A DNA stretch of 43,997 nucleotides from Gammaproteobacteria bacterium (GTDB lineage: Bacteria > Pseudomonadota > Gammaproteobacteria > Steroidobacterales > Steroidobacteraceae), in assembly GCA_028293725.1 (NCBI GenBank), contig JAQGOE010000212.1, positions 1 to 43,997 on the forward strand, in the 5' to 3' direction. Under the pieces are notes generated by a model. That model saw only the letters and a list, made by a program, of their open reading frames with translations. It searched no databases and had not been told where the DNA came from. This document shows positions 16,415-25,172 of this stretch, one piece after another. The number at the start of each line of letters is the position of its first letter. The first letter of the stretch is position 1. A program made the position numbers and the translations under genes.

Positions 16415-16453
16415 TACTTCACTGCTTCCGGCGAGCCGGCACTGAGGTAGGCG

Positions 16454-17752
16454 ATGGGGGGGCTGTTGATGAGCGGAATCCTGGAGTCCAACGCTCAGCG
16501 GACCGGTGCACCTGAATTCGGCCCTGAAGAAATGCGTGATTTGGCAAATCGCGAGCCCGGCACAATCGAAGGTGTCCTGCTGGTCATGACCTGCTGGTGT
16601 ACGGTCCTGGCTTCCGGCGTCCTGTCACCGGTCCTGCCCCAGATTGCGCATCGCTTCGCCGACATGCCCCACATCGAACTGCTGGTGGGCCTCGTCGCAA
16701 CGATGCCGGCCCTCATGGTGTCTCTGTCGGCGATCCCGATAGGCTGGCTGGCCGATCGCCTCGGGCATCGCAATGTGCTGTTCGGTGCGCTGTTTCTCTA
16801 CGGTATCGCGGGCATCGTACCCTTCTGGCTCGAGGGCATCTGGGCCATTATCGCCACGCGCGCCTTCGTCGGCCTGGGTGAGGCCGGCGCGATGATTACC
16901 GGAACAGCGATTATCGGCTTGCGCTTTCGGGGGGCGCGACGGGGGCGTTGGCTCGCCGCTCAGATTGCGACTTCCAACATCCTTGGAATCTTTGCCTTGC
17001 AGTTAGGCGGCCTCCTCGGCCTGCTCGATTGGCATACACCTTTCCTGGCTTACCTATTTGCGCTCCTACTGCTTGCGCCGTCGCTCTACTTCGTGAAAAC
17101 ACCGGATGAGATTGCAACATCGGGGGCGAATACGAGTCTGCCACCAGCGACTTCGACCAGTGCGGTCAGGGCGACCGCGATTCTATGTGGGATGGAAGTC
17201 GTCAGCATGTTCGCCATGTTTGTGATCATCATACAGATGGCTTTCCTGTTTCAGCAGCGCGGTGCCCTGAACAGCGCCGAGATCGGCATTGGAATATCCT
17301 GTGGCGCCGTCGGCTTGGCGACCGGTGCGACGAGTTCTGGTGCTCTTGCGCGGATAGATTGGCTTTACCGGACGATGATTGGTTTCTTGCTGGCTGGAGC
17401 CGGATTCCTCGGCGTCGCCTTCGTCTCCGGATACTGGGCAACAGGCGCCACACTCGCGTTAGCAGGCCTCGGCGTGGGCCTGACAGTTCCCGCCCTCTTG
17501 AACGCCTTGGTCGCTGTTGTGCCACACCGGGTCTTGGGGCGCGCGATCGGCTTCTGGACAGCTGCGACCTTCATTCCCCAGTTTCTCAATCCGCCGATCT
17601 TCCTCATCCTGCGGCAGATCGCTGGAACCCAATCGCGGGCCATTGGATTGACCGGCGTCACCCTGCTTGCCCTTGGCCTGTTCCTGGCGGTTTCCTGCAA
17701 GCTGGTCCGACTTCACACTACCGCCCCAGTAACCGCGGACCGGTGCGTCTGA
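16454..17752 (+). CDS. MFS transporter of the catabolic cluster
   Basis: 432 residues, twelve hydrophobic helices. ATG 16454 follows GAGG at 6 bases. Motif A between helices 2 and 3 is GWLADRLGHRN, and helix 4 carries ARAFVGLGEAGAMITGTA. This is the secondary-transporter fold for small organic solutes in the inner membrane, either importing the substrate reached through the TonB receptor or exporting a toxic intermediate. The sequence alone does not tell direction or substrate. It converges on the carotenoid-oxygenase gene, and the operator-like box before it suggests coregulation with the enzymes. Confidence 0.88.
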   Translation: MGGLLMSGILESNAQRTGAPEFGPEEMRDLANREPGTIEGVLLVMTCWCTVLASGVLSPVLPQIAHRFADMPHIELLVGLVATMPALMVSLSAIPIGWLADRLGHRNVLFGALFLYGIAGIVPFWLEGIWAIIATRAFVGLGEAGAMITGTAIIGLRFRGARRGRWLAAQIATSNILGIFALQLGGLLGLLDWHTPFLAYLFALLLLAPSLYFVKTPDEIATSGANTSLPPATSTSAVRATAILCGMEVVSMFAMFVIIIQMAFLFQQRGALNSAEIGIGISCGAVGLATGATSSGALARIDWLYRTMIGFLLAGAGFLGVAFVSGYWATGATLALAGLGVGLTVPALLNALVAVVPHRVLGRAIGFWTAATFIPQFLNPPIFLILRQIAGTQSRAIGLTGVTLLALGLFLAVSCKLVRLHTTAPVTADRCV

Positions 17753-17868
17753 TGATGACTTATCTTTCGGCCAGTACTGGCATCGAAAACTCCGCGCCCG
17801 ACTGCGGGCCACGCGCAGCCCCCGGGTTGATATCACGCGTGCCGCCGCTTCGGGTTTCCCGCGAGCCG

Positions 17869-19332
17869 TCACACCAGCGGCAAATCCGCGTGCGACGCCC
17901 ATACGCCATGCACCTGAAATGCGTTTCTGAATGGCAGTATGACGCGCGCGCATTCCTGCATGGTCAGCGCGTTGACGATCACCAACTCGCTGCGCATGTC
18001 CTTCAAGTTATGAGCGGTGCCCAAGAGGTAACCGTCCCCTTCTGCCGCATCTGACGAGCTCGGTACGAAAGTCGGCTCCTGAAGAATATGAGTGGGGCCG
18101 ACAAAATAGGATTGAATCGTGCGATCGATCACGTTGAACCGGCCGAAGCAATTGACCGGGCGCAGCCGCGGGTCATCGGGCAAATCGGAGTCGAAGGGCC
18201 TGGCGGCGTCGGCATACTGCACGAATATGTATCGGTTCGGCTGAGTAATGACGCGATCATCAATGCGCGTGAAACTCGTTACGTCCTGCTCGAACAGAAC
18301 CTCCTCGCTAGGCTGAGAGCTGTGTCCGTGCAAATCAAATGTAAGCCGTCGGATCGTGAAACCATTCATGGCGAACGGCACGCCATGAACGTCCTCGAAC
18401 CAAGGCCAAGTGTTTCCATTGGCAACCGGCGCGTCCACTGTCAGTACGTTTTCATCGTTCCAGGCGTTTGCCGTGTGAACGATCGAACGCTGCGGCCCCT
18501 TGAACCAGCGGATGTCGACTGCAGCACCACCACGTGGGATCACGGCGTAATACGCGGGTCGCCTCGAATCCCACGCCCAGTGCGGACGCCCGCTCTCCAA
18601 TCGCTCCGTACTCGTGATCGTGCCGCCGCCTGGGATCATCAGGTAATCCTTCGACAAAGCCATATCGTGCAGCATCGAAGGATAGGGCACATCAAACCGC
18701 ACTTCCCAGGTAATCTTGCCCGACCGATCGAAGGAGCAAAGGTAAACATCCCGGCTCGCCAGGCCACTGGCCTCGTACCCGAAGGCAAAAGTCTCACCCG
18801 TCGCCGGGTCGAATTTGGGATGTGCCGTAAACGTCTGACTCTTCCACTCGCCACCAAAGTCGGTCGGCCCGAGCGTATCGAGTGTATTGGGCTCGATCTG
18901 GTAGGGAAGCCCCTCCTCCTTTGTGGCATAGAGATTTCCGGCCATGATCACAGGCGTGGTATTCGCAGTGGTACGCCTTCCAGGATTAGCGATGTCGCGC
19001 ACCTGCGGATCGTCGGTATACGGATTGCGGTAGTAGCCGTAAAGCTGCTGCCGCGCGGCACTCTGACGAGTGTAGCGATCCGTACGCACGTAGCGCCCGC
19101 GATAATCAACCGATCCCGCCCTGAAGCGAAACATGCTGATATAACCGTCGGCGGCCAGTGACGCCTCGTCGCGAAACTTAGGCGCGTAAAGCCAATCGCC
19201 GTGCAGCCGGTAAAACGCGCCGTTCAAATCCTTCGGAATCGCCCCCGTGACCACGCAATCGAGGATGTCGGCCTCGAACCGGGTGGGTGAGAAGAAGCCG
19301 GATAGAGGATGAGTCAGCGAAAAATCGGCCAT
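17869..19332 (-). CDS. Carotenoid oxygenase family (RPE65/lignostilbene dioxygenase-like)
   Basis: 487 residues, full family length. The four iron-binding histidines of the beta propeller are present: His171 in TAHPKFDP, His222 in SMLHDMALS, His286 in SIVHTANAW and His475 in FQVHGVWAS. Glycine- and aromatic-rich blades lie between (RLHGDWLYAPKF, VIMAGNLYATKEEG). These non-haem Fe(II) enzymes cut a C=C bond of carotenoids, stilbenes or phenylpropenes with O2. The absence of carotenoid genes and presence of aromatic-type catabolic partners favour a lignostilbene- or isoeugenol-like substrate, but that is inference. It is the last gene of an apparent enolase-TonB receptor-oxygenase operon, 66 bases after the receptor. 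Confidence 0.92.
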   Translation of the reverse strand: MADFSLTHPLSGFFSPTRFEADILDCVVTGAIPKDLNGAFYRLHGDWLYAPKFRDEASLAADGYISMFRFRAGSVDYRGRYVRTDRYTRQSAARQQLYGYYRNPYTDDPQVRDIANPGRRTTANTTPVIMAGNLYATKEEGLPYQIEPNTLDTLGPTDFGGEWKSQTFTAHPKFDPATGETFAFGYEASGLASRDVYLCSFDRSGKITWEVRFDVPYPSMLHDMALSKDYLMIPGGGTITSTERLESGRPHWAWDSRRPAYYAVIPRGGAAVDIRWFKGPQRSIVHTANAWNDENVLTVDAPVANGNTWPWFEDVHGVPFAMNGFTIRRLTFDLHGHSSQPSEEVLFEQDVTSFTRIDDRVITQPNRYIFVQYADAARPFDSDLPDDPRLRPVNCFGRFNVIDRTIQSYFVGPTHILQEPTFVPSSSDAAEGDGYLLGTAHNLKDMRSELVIVNALTMQECARVILPFRNAFQVHGVWASHADLPLV

Positions 19333-19398
19333 GGCGTTGCTCTCAATGCGCGCGTTTGATGATCGCGACTGTTACGTTACATCCGGTTCCTGGCCGCG

Positions 19399-21954
19399 TT
19401 AGAATGTCCTGGAGAGACGGACGCCCCACTGACGCGGCGCGTTGAAAATCTCGGCATCCGTGCCTTGCGTGTCTTGCGCGATCGGATAAACCTCATTCGT
19501 CAGATTGGTTACGAAGGCTTCCCCGTACCACTGCCCGTGTGCGTAGCTCAGCTTCACATCAACATCGTGACGCGCCGGCAGAGCATCAAAAGGCGTGTTG
19601 TAGATCTGGCCGTACTGCGCGCCCTGGTAGGAGTAAGCGACGCGGGGCGTCAGTATATCGCCGCCAGGCAGATTGATGGCATATCCAACCGCGACGCTGG
19701 CCTGGAATGTCGGCGAGTTGGGCAATTGCAGCCCGTTGATCTGCTCAATCCACGGATAGAATTTGCCATTCAGGGTGAGCCCGCCGGTCTTGTAGTCGAA
19801 GCAGCCATTGGTGCCGATGGCCGCGCCGGGCGGGCACTGGCCACCAATCGCTGCATTGCAGGGCGCGTACAGGGCGCAGATTTCCGTGTTCACAATGCCT
19901 TGGCTGCCGATGTTGAATTTGGACTTCGTATAGGATGCCGTCGCGTTCACCATCCAGTTGGCCACATTGGCCGCACCGGTAAACTCCAACCCGTAGATAC
20001 TGGTTGCGCCGGCGTTCTGAACGTCACCCGCACCCGTCTGCGGGTTCACACTGCTGATCTGCATGTCGACATACCTGGTGTAGAAGCCATTGAGCTGCAG
20101 GGTTGCATGCCCGTCCAGCAACGTGGATTTCCAGCCGAGCTCGAAATCGGTGTCCTTCTCGGGTGCGAAGTTCCGCCCGTACATTCCCGGCTGACCTGAA
20201 ATGCCTCCGGATTTGCCTCCAGTGGCTGCCAAACCATAGACATAGTTGGTGGCGTTGAGATTATAGTCCAGTACCGCTCTCCAGGTCAGGAACGAGTCTT
20301 TTTCATCGCCGTTGTTGGTCGCAAAGCCCCCGGTGGCATTGGGGTTATCAAGGGCCGGGAATATCACCGGGCCAAGTGGATTGATCGGGTTTTGCACGGC
20401 AAAGTATGCCGTGTTCGAATTGCCGCCCGGACAGGTCGAACACGGGATGACCGGATCGTGGTTATGGTTCCAGGTCTCCCGCAGGCCGAATTCAGCTTTC
20501 AGATCGTCCGTGAATTGGTAGCTGGCATTGCCAAAAAGCGCATTGGAGAGCTTGACGCTCTTCAAGTTGAGGAAGAAGCCATATTCAGGAACCGCATAGC
20601 CGGGGCCAACACCGACCGGACCACCGCTGTACCCCGTGCCCTTGTAGGCGAAAGCGGCCGGATTGGACCAGCGGAAACCGCCGACCACCCAGGTAAGCGG
20701 CCCCTGGGTCGGTGAGATCAAATCCGCTTCATAAGTCTCCGTGTGCTCGTGGATGGGAGCACCGCCAGCGGTCGTCAGGAACGTCGAGGCCGACTGCTGA
20801 TTCATCATGTGGATCGTATTGAAGGAGCCGCCGGCCAGCAGCCGCAATGTCATACCGGTGTCGGTCAGACGGAGCTTCGACTCCAGGCTCTCCCGCCAGA
20901 TCTGTTCATCGAGCCTCGTATCGTCAACCGCATAGGCGATTTGGTAGGGGTTCGCCGGCGCAAAAGGTGCGTAGCCGCAAGCGCCGGGCACCGCGCCCCA
21001 CGTGGCCGGATCGGTATTCAAATAGCTGCCCGGCGCCGGACATTTCGTCACCACGCCGTTTACTTCGGTGCTGGCGACCGGGATTGGCTTATCGGCTGAG
21101 AAATCGGTCTTGTTCTGAAAATAATCGACCTTGCCCAACACCTGGACACGGTCAGTGGGTTTCCACAGCACCGAGCCACGCGCCGCAATCATGTTCAGAT
21201 CGCCTGGCTCCGACGGAATTTGCGCTTTCGGTATGTTGCCCAAGGCCTCGAAACTCTGCGGCGACAGGTTGGTTGAGAAGCTATCGCGCTTCTCGTAGTA
21301 CATACCAACTCGCGCCGCCAACGACTCCCCGAGGGGTATATTGAGAGCCGATTGCAAATTGAAATGATGGTAATTGCCACCCTCGACCTCGGTGTACCCG
21401 CTGTTTTGGCCCAAGGTCGGACTCACCGTATTGATGAATACCGCGCCGCCCGTCGAGTTCGAACCCACGAGCGTGCCCTGCGGTCCGCGTAGCACCTGCA
21501 CGTTCTGGATGTCCCATAGCGGCTCATCGCCGACGTTCGGAGGTACCAGCAGGTTGTCACGATAGATCGGCACACCCTGGGAGGCCGTTGGCAGCGGGAA
21601 GCCAGATCCCATACCACGGATGTTGATAATGGTATTGAGTACTTGATTGGCCACCGATAGTCCCGGCACAAAGAACTGCAGGTCGGTGGTGTTGTGGATT
21701 TCATCGCGCTGCAGGTCATCGCCGTTGATTGCCGTCATCGACACCGGCGCGTGCATCACATCCACGTCGGTTCTGATAGCCGTGACCAGAATCTCCTGCA
21801 GGGATTCGCCCGAACTGCTTGCGCTCGAACTGGCAGCGGAGCTGCTGCCAGCTTCATTATCCGCGGCGGCGGCCGGTGCCACGCCGAAGCCGACCGCCCC
21901 AAGCACCAGGCCGATAGCTGCCAGAATCGTATGAGAACGACATTTCGTGCGCAT
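19399..21954 (-). CDS. TonB-dependent receptor of the catabolic cluster
   Basis: 851 residues. A signal peptide (ILAAIGLVLGAVGFGVAPAA) is followed by a serine-rich linker and the TonB box region LQEILVTAIR. The plug shows MHAPVSMTAINGDDLQRDEI, INIRGMGSGFPLP and VQVLRGPQGTLVGSNSTGGA. The 22-strand barrel ends LTNEVYPIAQDTQGTD and a terminal RLSRTF. There is no N-terminal secretin-like signalling domain, so it is a plain transporter. Placed between the enolase-superfamily and oxygenase genes, 43 and 66 bases apart, it probably imports their substrate, a compound too large or scarce for porins. The barrel has several cysteine pairs in loops (CSTCPGG, CALYAPCN). Confidence 0.93.
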   Translation of the reverse strand: MRTKCRSHTILAAIGLVLGAVGFGVAPAAAADNEAGSSSAASSSASSSGESLQEILVTAIRTDVDVMHAPVSMTAINGDDLQRDEIHNTTDLQFFVPGLSVANQVLNTIINIRGMGSGFPLPTASQGVPIYRDNLLVPPNVGDEPLWDIQNVQVLRGPQGTLVGSNSTGGAVFINTVSPTLGQNSGYTEVEGGNYHHFNLQSALNIPLGESLAARVGMYYEKRDSFSTNLSPQSFEALGNIPKAQIPSEPGDLNMIAARGSVLWKPTDRVQVLGKVDYFQNKTDFSADKPIPVASTEVNGVVTKCPAPGSYLNTDPATWGAVPGACGYAPFAPANPYQIAYAVDDTRLDEQIWRESLESKLRLTDTGMTLRLLAGGSFNTIHMMNQQSASTFLTTAGGAPIHEHTETYEADLISPTQGPLTWVVGGFRWSNPAAFAYKGTGYSGGPVGVGPGYAVPEYGFFLNLKSVKLSNALFGNASYQFTDDLKAEFGLRETWNHNHDPVIPCSTCPGGNSNTAYFAVQNPINPLGPVIFPALDNPNATGGFATNNGDEKDSFLTWRAVLDYNLNATNYVYGLAATGGKSGGISGQPGMYGRNFAPEKDTDFELGWKSTLLDGHATLQLNGFYTRYVDMQISSVNPQTGAGDVQNAGATSIYGLEFTGAANVANWMVNATASYTKSKFNIGSQGIVNTEICALYAPCNAAIGGQCPPGAAIGTNGCFDYKTGGLTLNGKFYPWIEQINGLQLPNSPTFQASVAVGYAINLPGGDILTPRVAYSYQGAQYGQIYNTPFDALPARHDVDVKLSYAHGQWYGEAFVTNLTNEVYPIAQDTQGTDAEIFNAPRQWGVRLSRTF

Positions 21955-21997
21955 ATGACATACCCCCCCTAATTTTTATGTCGATGCGGGCGTCGAA

Positions 21998-23173
21998 TCA
22001 GGCTGTGATGACGCGCGTCGAATAACCTCGAGTGATGTGTTCGGCAATGAATTGCTCATTCAGTCGGATACCGAGTCCTGGCCCCTCCGGCGCGTACATC
22101 CTGCCATTCGCATAGCGCGGACTATTGAGGGCAACCTCGCCCTCGAGCTCGCCGTCCAGCTCGAACACGTCGTGGACCGACAGCGGGCCGCAATTCTCCT
22201 GCACGAACCGGGACGCCCAGTCATCGGCGACCAGTAGATGCGCGGTCGGTGCAGCTTCCAGTCCAGAACCCGGCATACACCCGCACATCACCGCCATGCC
22301 TGACAAGCGTGCCAACGTGAGCCAACGCTGCGACTTCAACAAGCCACCGGCCTTTTGTGTCTTGATGAAGAGGCCGTCGGCCGCCTGAAGATCGATAATC
22401 TGCTTGATATGATGCAGATCGCGCGCCGCTTCATCAGCAAAAACCGGAGTCGCGACTTTTTGTCGCAGTCGCGCCATTCCTTCGATATCCCAGTACGGCA
22501 GCGGCTGCTCGATCAACTCGAGATTCGCCGGCTCGAGCTTTCGCAAGGCACGCAGCGCCTGGTCATAGTTCCACATTCCGTTGACATCCATCATCAAGCG
22601 CACGTCGTCGCCCAGCGCCTTGCGCATCTCCAGCACACAGCGGACGGAGCTTTCCACATCGGGGAGACTCTTGAGTTTTATGAGCTTGAAGCCCGTGCGC
22701 AACGCTTTTCTTGCGTCATCGATGAGTTCTTCAGCGGGACGGGCCATCAGCACAAAGCCGAGATCCACGTGATCCACACTCTTGCCGCCAAGCAATTGAT
22801 AAACGGGAACGCCCAGGGCCTTGCCTTTGATATCGTGAAGGGCCGCGTCCACCATCGACTTGGCGTGGTGGTTGTCGCGGACCAGCGTATCCATGCGGCC
22901 AACGATCTTCTCTATCCTGGTCGGGTCCTCGCCGAGCAAAATCCGCGGCGCAATTTGAGTGGCGATTACCCCGATAATCGAGTCCTGGGTTTCGCCGTGA
23001 TAGAAAGCTGACGTATCACCGGAGTCTGCGATTCCGATGAGTCCATCGTCCGTGAATATCTTCAATACGATCGTATCGACATGCGTGATGTTAGTCGGTC
23101 CGATGATGAGCGGTTTTACGAGCGCCGTCGTCACCGGAATGCACTCGACCCGAGTAATGCGCATTGGTTTCAT
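21998..23173 (-). CDS. Enolase-superfamily enzyme (muconate cycloisomerase-like subgroup)
   Basis: 391 residues with the two-domain enolase fold. Catalytic residues of the MLE subgroup are visible: K166-L-K168 at the end of strand 2, metal ligands Asp196 (MMDVNG), Glu222 (LIEQPL) and Asp247 (VFADEA), and Lys271 (IKTQKAGG). The enzyme abstracts a proton next to a carboxylate to give an enolate; outcomes include cycloisomerisation, racemisation or dehydration. The N-terminal cap (TTALVKPLIIGPTNITHVDT) differs from classical muconate cycloisomerase. It is first in the operon with the TonB receptor and oxygenase, and the operator-like dyad at 23226-23244 is about 50 bases upstream. Substrate unknown; a carboxylate produced by the neighbouring oxidative steps is likely. 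Confidence 0.92.
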   Translation of the reverse strand: MKPMRITRVECIPVTTALVKPLIIGPTNITHVDTIVLKIFTDDGLIGIADSGDTSAFYHGETQDSIIGVIATQIAPRILLGEDPTRIEKIVGRMDTLVRDNHHAKSMVDAALHDIKGKALGVPVYQLLGGKSVDHVDLGFVLMARPAEELIDDARKALRTGFKLIKLKSLPDVESSVRCVLEMRKALGDDVRLMMDVNGMWNYDQALRALRKLEPANLELIEQPLPYWDIEGMARLRQKVATPVFADEAARDLHHIKQIIDLQAADGLFIKTQKAGGLLKSQRWLTLARLSGMAVMCGCMPGSGLEAAPTAHLLVADDWASRFVQENCGPLSVHDVFELDGELEGEVALNSPRYANGRMYAPEGPGLGIRLNEQFIAEHITRGYSTRVITA

Positions 23174-23221
23174 GCACCCTTCCTTTTGTTTGCCGTACGT
23201 TCAGTGTCTCGAATCATATAT

Positions 23222-23244
23222 ATTTTAGTTTATAAAGTAAACTA
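23222..23244. promoter_or_regulatory. MarR-box candidate upstream of the enolase operon
   Basis: Contains the perfect dyad TAGTTTATAAAGTAAACTA (7-base arms at 23226-23232 and 23238-23244, 5-base centre). Its left part TTTAGTTTATAA equals the reverse complement of the box at 14751 over 12 bases. It lies about 50 bases before the enolase-superfamily ATG. Confidence 0.65.
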
Positions 23245-23281
23245 TTATCGCGAGCGAAAGAAGTGCCCGGATAGAGACGCG

Positions 23282-23752
23282 CTACCGGACTACGAAATAG
23301 TGAAATATCGAATGGCTGGCATATTTCTCGCCACTGCCGACGATGACGAATCGGCTGAGCCACTCGTGCGGCCCAGGCGGGGTTTCGAAGACCGGTGCGA
23401 GGCGAAAATAATTGCTCGCCGGATCTACATCTTCTCCGCGGTCGATCTTCTGCTGAATTTCGGGCGTCGCTGCATGGGCGAAGCCCCGGTTGATAATGTG
23501 GATCAAGGCCCCGTCGCTTGCCCTGAGCAGATAGCGCGCATCGAAGACGACGACGCCGTCGGCCCTGAACAGGGGCCAGTCCCCGCCGCTACCTGCCACA
23601 ACCTCTCCTTTCAGCCTCGGCCCTGCGACTTCGCCCCCAAGGAGCGACACGAAGCCTCGCGACCCTCCGGCCTGCAATGGAAATCGCAGACGCGGACCGG
23701 GCGGAAATTCCAGTCTGACGCTAAATGCAAACTCGAGAGTTGGCGCAATCAT
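23282..23752 (-). CDS. DUF3237-domain protein
   Basis: 156 residues from ATG 23752, which follows GGGGAGG at 8 bases; the open frame extends 14 codons further without support. The beta-barrel family pattern is clear: PTLEFAFSVRLEFPPG, GGSRGFVSLLGGEVAGPRLK, VVAGSGGDWPLFRADGVVVF, LLRASDGALIHIINRGF and YFRLAPVFETPPGPHEWLSR. DUF3237 proteins often sit in aromatic or phenolic degradation clusters, and their activity is largely undetermined. The gene ends 109 bases before the enolase-superfamily start region and has its own box at 23843-23864. Probably a cytoplasmic member of the same pathway. Confidence 0.88.
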   Translation of the reverse strand: MIAPTLEFAFSVRLEFPPGPRLRFPLQAGGSRGFVSLLGGEVAGPRLKGEVVAGSGGDWPLFRADGVVVFDARYLLRASDGALIHIINRGFAHAATPEIQQKIDRGEDVDPASNYFRLAPVFETPPGPHEWLSRFVIVGSGEKYASHSIFHYFVVR

Positions 23753-23842
23753 CAGCAATCCTCCCCGGCGGCCGCAATGATTCCTAAGGTGCACTCCACG
23801 GGCAACCGGCGCGGTGTGAAGAACGCGGAGTGGATCTCCATA

Positions 23843-23864
23843 TACTTTGTTTTATAAATTAAAT
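23843..23864. promoter_or_regulatory. MarR-box candidate upstream of the DUF3237 gene
   Basis: ACTTTGTTTTATAAATTAAA is 19/22 identical to the box at 14751 over the full site. It lies 91-112 bases before ATG 23752 and is the right-hand limit of the putative regulon. Confidence 0.6.
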
Positions 23865-23987
23865 TCAGACGGATGGCAACTGGTCGCTTTTGCCGTCGCA
23901 GTCCGCAGCGGCATTTCCAAACAACCCGGCTAGCAGTTTATGAACATAAACTGCATGTAGCGCTCATCCATCGAGGAGACTATTCAC

Positions 23988-24335
23988 GTGGGCGGCAAGT
24001 CAATCATGGGAGTCGTCAGGCCAAAAAGGATTTCGGCGCATTCAATGCGACTTCGAAATCGATGGAGTACGATTCCGACCAACCTTCCACCAAAGCGCGC
24101 GTGGATGGAGGGCCTGTACTACGCGCTACCCGCCGATGACGCAGAACTCTTGGACCTACGGCCATATATCGCGACTCTTCTGAGAGCGGCCGTGCAGTCA
24201 AACAGCGCAGTCCCTTCGCGAGTCACTTGCCGCGTCCTGTCACGCCGAGAAACCGGAATCCTGCAGACAATTGCCAACGGAATGTCTAACAAGCGGATAG
24301 CACGATCATTGGGCATCGCGCCGGAGACAACGGCT
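23988..24335 (+). pseudogene. LuxR/MalT-type regulator fragment
   Basis: A plus-strand frame reads LRPYIATLLRAAVQ and then LSRRETGILQTIANGMSNKR, IARSLGIAPET, which is the first two-thirds of a LuxR-type DNA-binding domain as found at the end of MalT-like regulators. After PET, where V-K-S-H-V-K normally follows, the frame becomes unrelated (TALGFAAPTEVV). The last recognition helix and C-terminus are therefore missing, and the upstream sensory domains are absent too. It is flanked on the right by island debris ending in a tRNA-Pro repeat. Confidence 0.65.
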
Positions 24336-24339
24336 CTCG

Positions 24340-24496
24340 GCTTCGCGGCCCCCACGGAAGTAGTCCCCCTGTTATCCGCCACACGGCGTAGCAGCGTCCG
24401 CACATCAGCATCATAGCCATTGAGAGCGGCAGTCAACGCGCGCAGGAACCGATCGTCATAGGCACCACCTCCAACTTGCTTCAGCTGGATGACGCT

Positions 24497-24506
<10 letters not shown>
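24340..24506 (-). pseudogene. Unrecognised minus-strand gene fragment beside the left att copy
   Basis: A minus-strand frame opening inside the tRNA-derived repeat reads PNASVIQLKQVGGGAYDDRF, then LRALTAALNGYDADVRTLLR, with good protein-like composition, and is cut at the LuxR junction near 24335. I do not recognise the family. It looks like the 5' part of a gene truncated tail to tail with the LuxR fragment. Confidence 0.35.
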
Positions 24507-24545
<39 letters not shown>

Positions 24546-24588
24546 TAATCAATAACTTGCATCGGCCTGCGGCCGCCACTCACCGGTT

Positions 24589-24608
24589 CTGTGGCAGATC
24601 TGTGGCAA
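24589..24608 (+). repeat. Short direct repeat inside the left island end
   Basis: CTGTGGCAGATCTGTGGCAA, itself an internal tandem of CTGTGGCA, recurs at 25921-25940 as CTGCGGCAAATCTGTGGCAA (18/20 identical, same orientation). Lying just inside both att copies, they could be integrase arm-binding sites. Confidence 0.55.
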
Positions 24609-24677
24609 TGCAAGTTATTCGCCTCCGACCGCGTTTAAAACACGGTGCTTCACAAGACTCACTTCCTGGAGTCAACG

Positions 24678-24752
24678 ATGGCCAGGATTGAAAATCGCCC
24701 GCGCTATGTGGTCACGGTCAAGGGCCGGCCTGACCTCACCATAGAGGTCGAG
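24678..24752 (+). pseudogene. Tyrosine integrase, N-terminal stump
   Basis: From ATG 24678 the frame begins MARIENRPRYVVTVKGRPDL followed by TIEV. This is the start of the integrases that carry an N-terminal M-x-R-I-E-N-R-x-R-x-x-V-T-V-x-x-R-P-D-L-T signature. After about 25 residues the similarity stops and the remaining codons are antisense to a minus-strand gene. The catalytic domain is gone, so the element cannot excise itself. Its position directly after the left att copy is the normal integrase position. Confidence 0.65.
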
Positions 24753-24753
24753 C

Positions 24754-25153
24754 AGCCATCTTGCAGCGCTAGCGTAAATCGCGTCTGCGGCTGGAGGATT
24801 GGTCAGCTCTTCGGGCGCCGTAGGAAACCGAATGTTGAGCTTGCTTGCTAGAAATGCGTGGTATCTCGCTTTAGTCAGGCTGTCGAGAGTAGAGTTTCGA
24901 TGACGCAGAAGCTGAGTGGTCGGTTTGCCACCCCATGAGCGAACAGCTCATCTTCCAGCCGCTTGCCGAGCTCGCGGGCGATGGTCGTGAGTCGAAAGAC
25001 CACGCCACAACTGGCCAGCAGTCCGATCAGTCCGGCCTTCGGCTCAAGTGGGAGCCCGTAGACCCCGACGGCAATCGTCACAAGGGTCGCGCCGGCCAAG
25101 AGCGCGGGATATAAACGCGCCTGACGATCGTATTGATCGGTTAGTTTCAACAT
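24754..25153 (-). pseudogene. Frameshifted, truncated small membrane protein
   Basis: Starts MLKLTDQYDRQARLYPALLA with two hydrophobic helices (AGATLVTIAVGVYGLPL and AGLIGLLASCGVVFRL), then ARELGKRLEDELFA. In the open frame it ends soon after with an implausible tail, but the next frame continues WGGKPTTQLLRHRNSTLDSL, then TKARYHAFLASKLNIRFPTA and ADAIYASAARWLL. One indel near 24930 breaks it. At about 24755 it runs into the integrase stump, so its C-terminus is missing as well. I recognise the pattern from uncharacterised accessory genes of mobile regions but know no function. Confidence 0.6.
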
Positions 25154-25172
25154 GCGTGGCAGTTTCAGCTAA

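Noticed and set aside
20743..21344. Long plus-strand open frames across the TonB receptor and oxygenase genes
   Set aside because: They are shadows of strongly supported minus-strand genes with receptor and oxygenase motifs.
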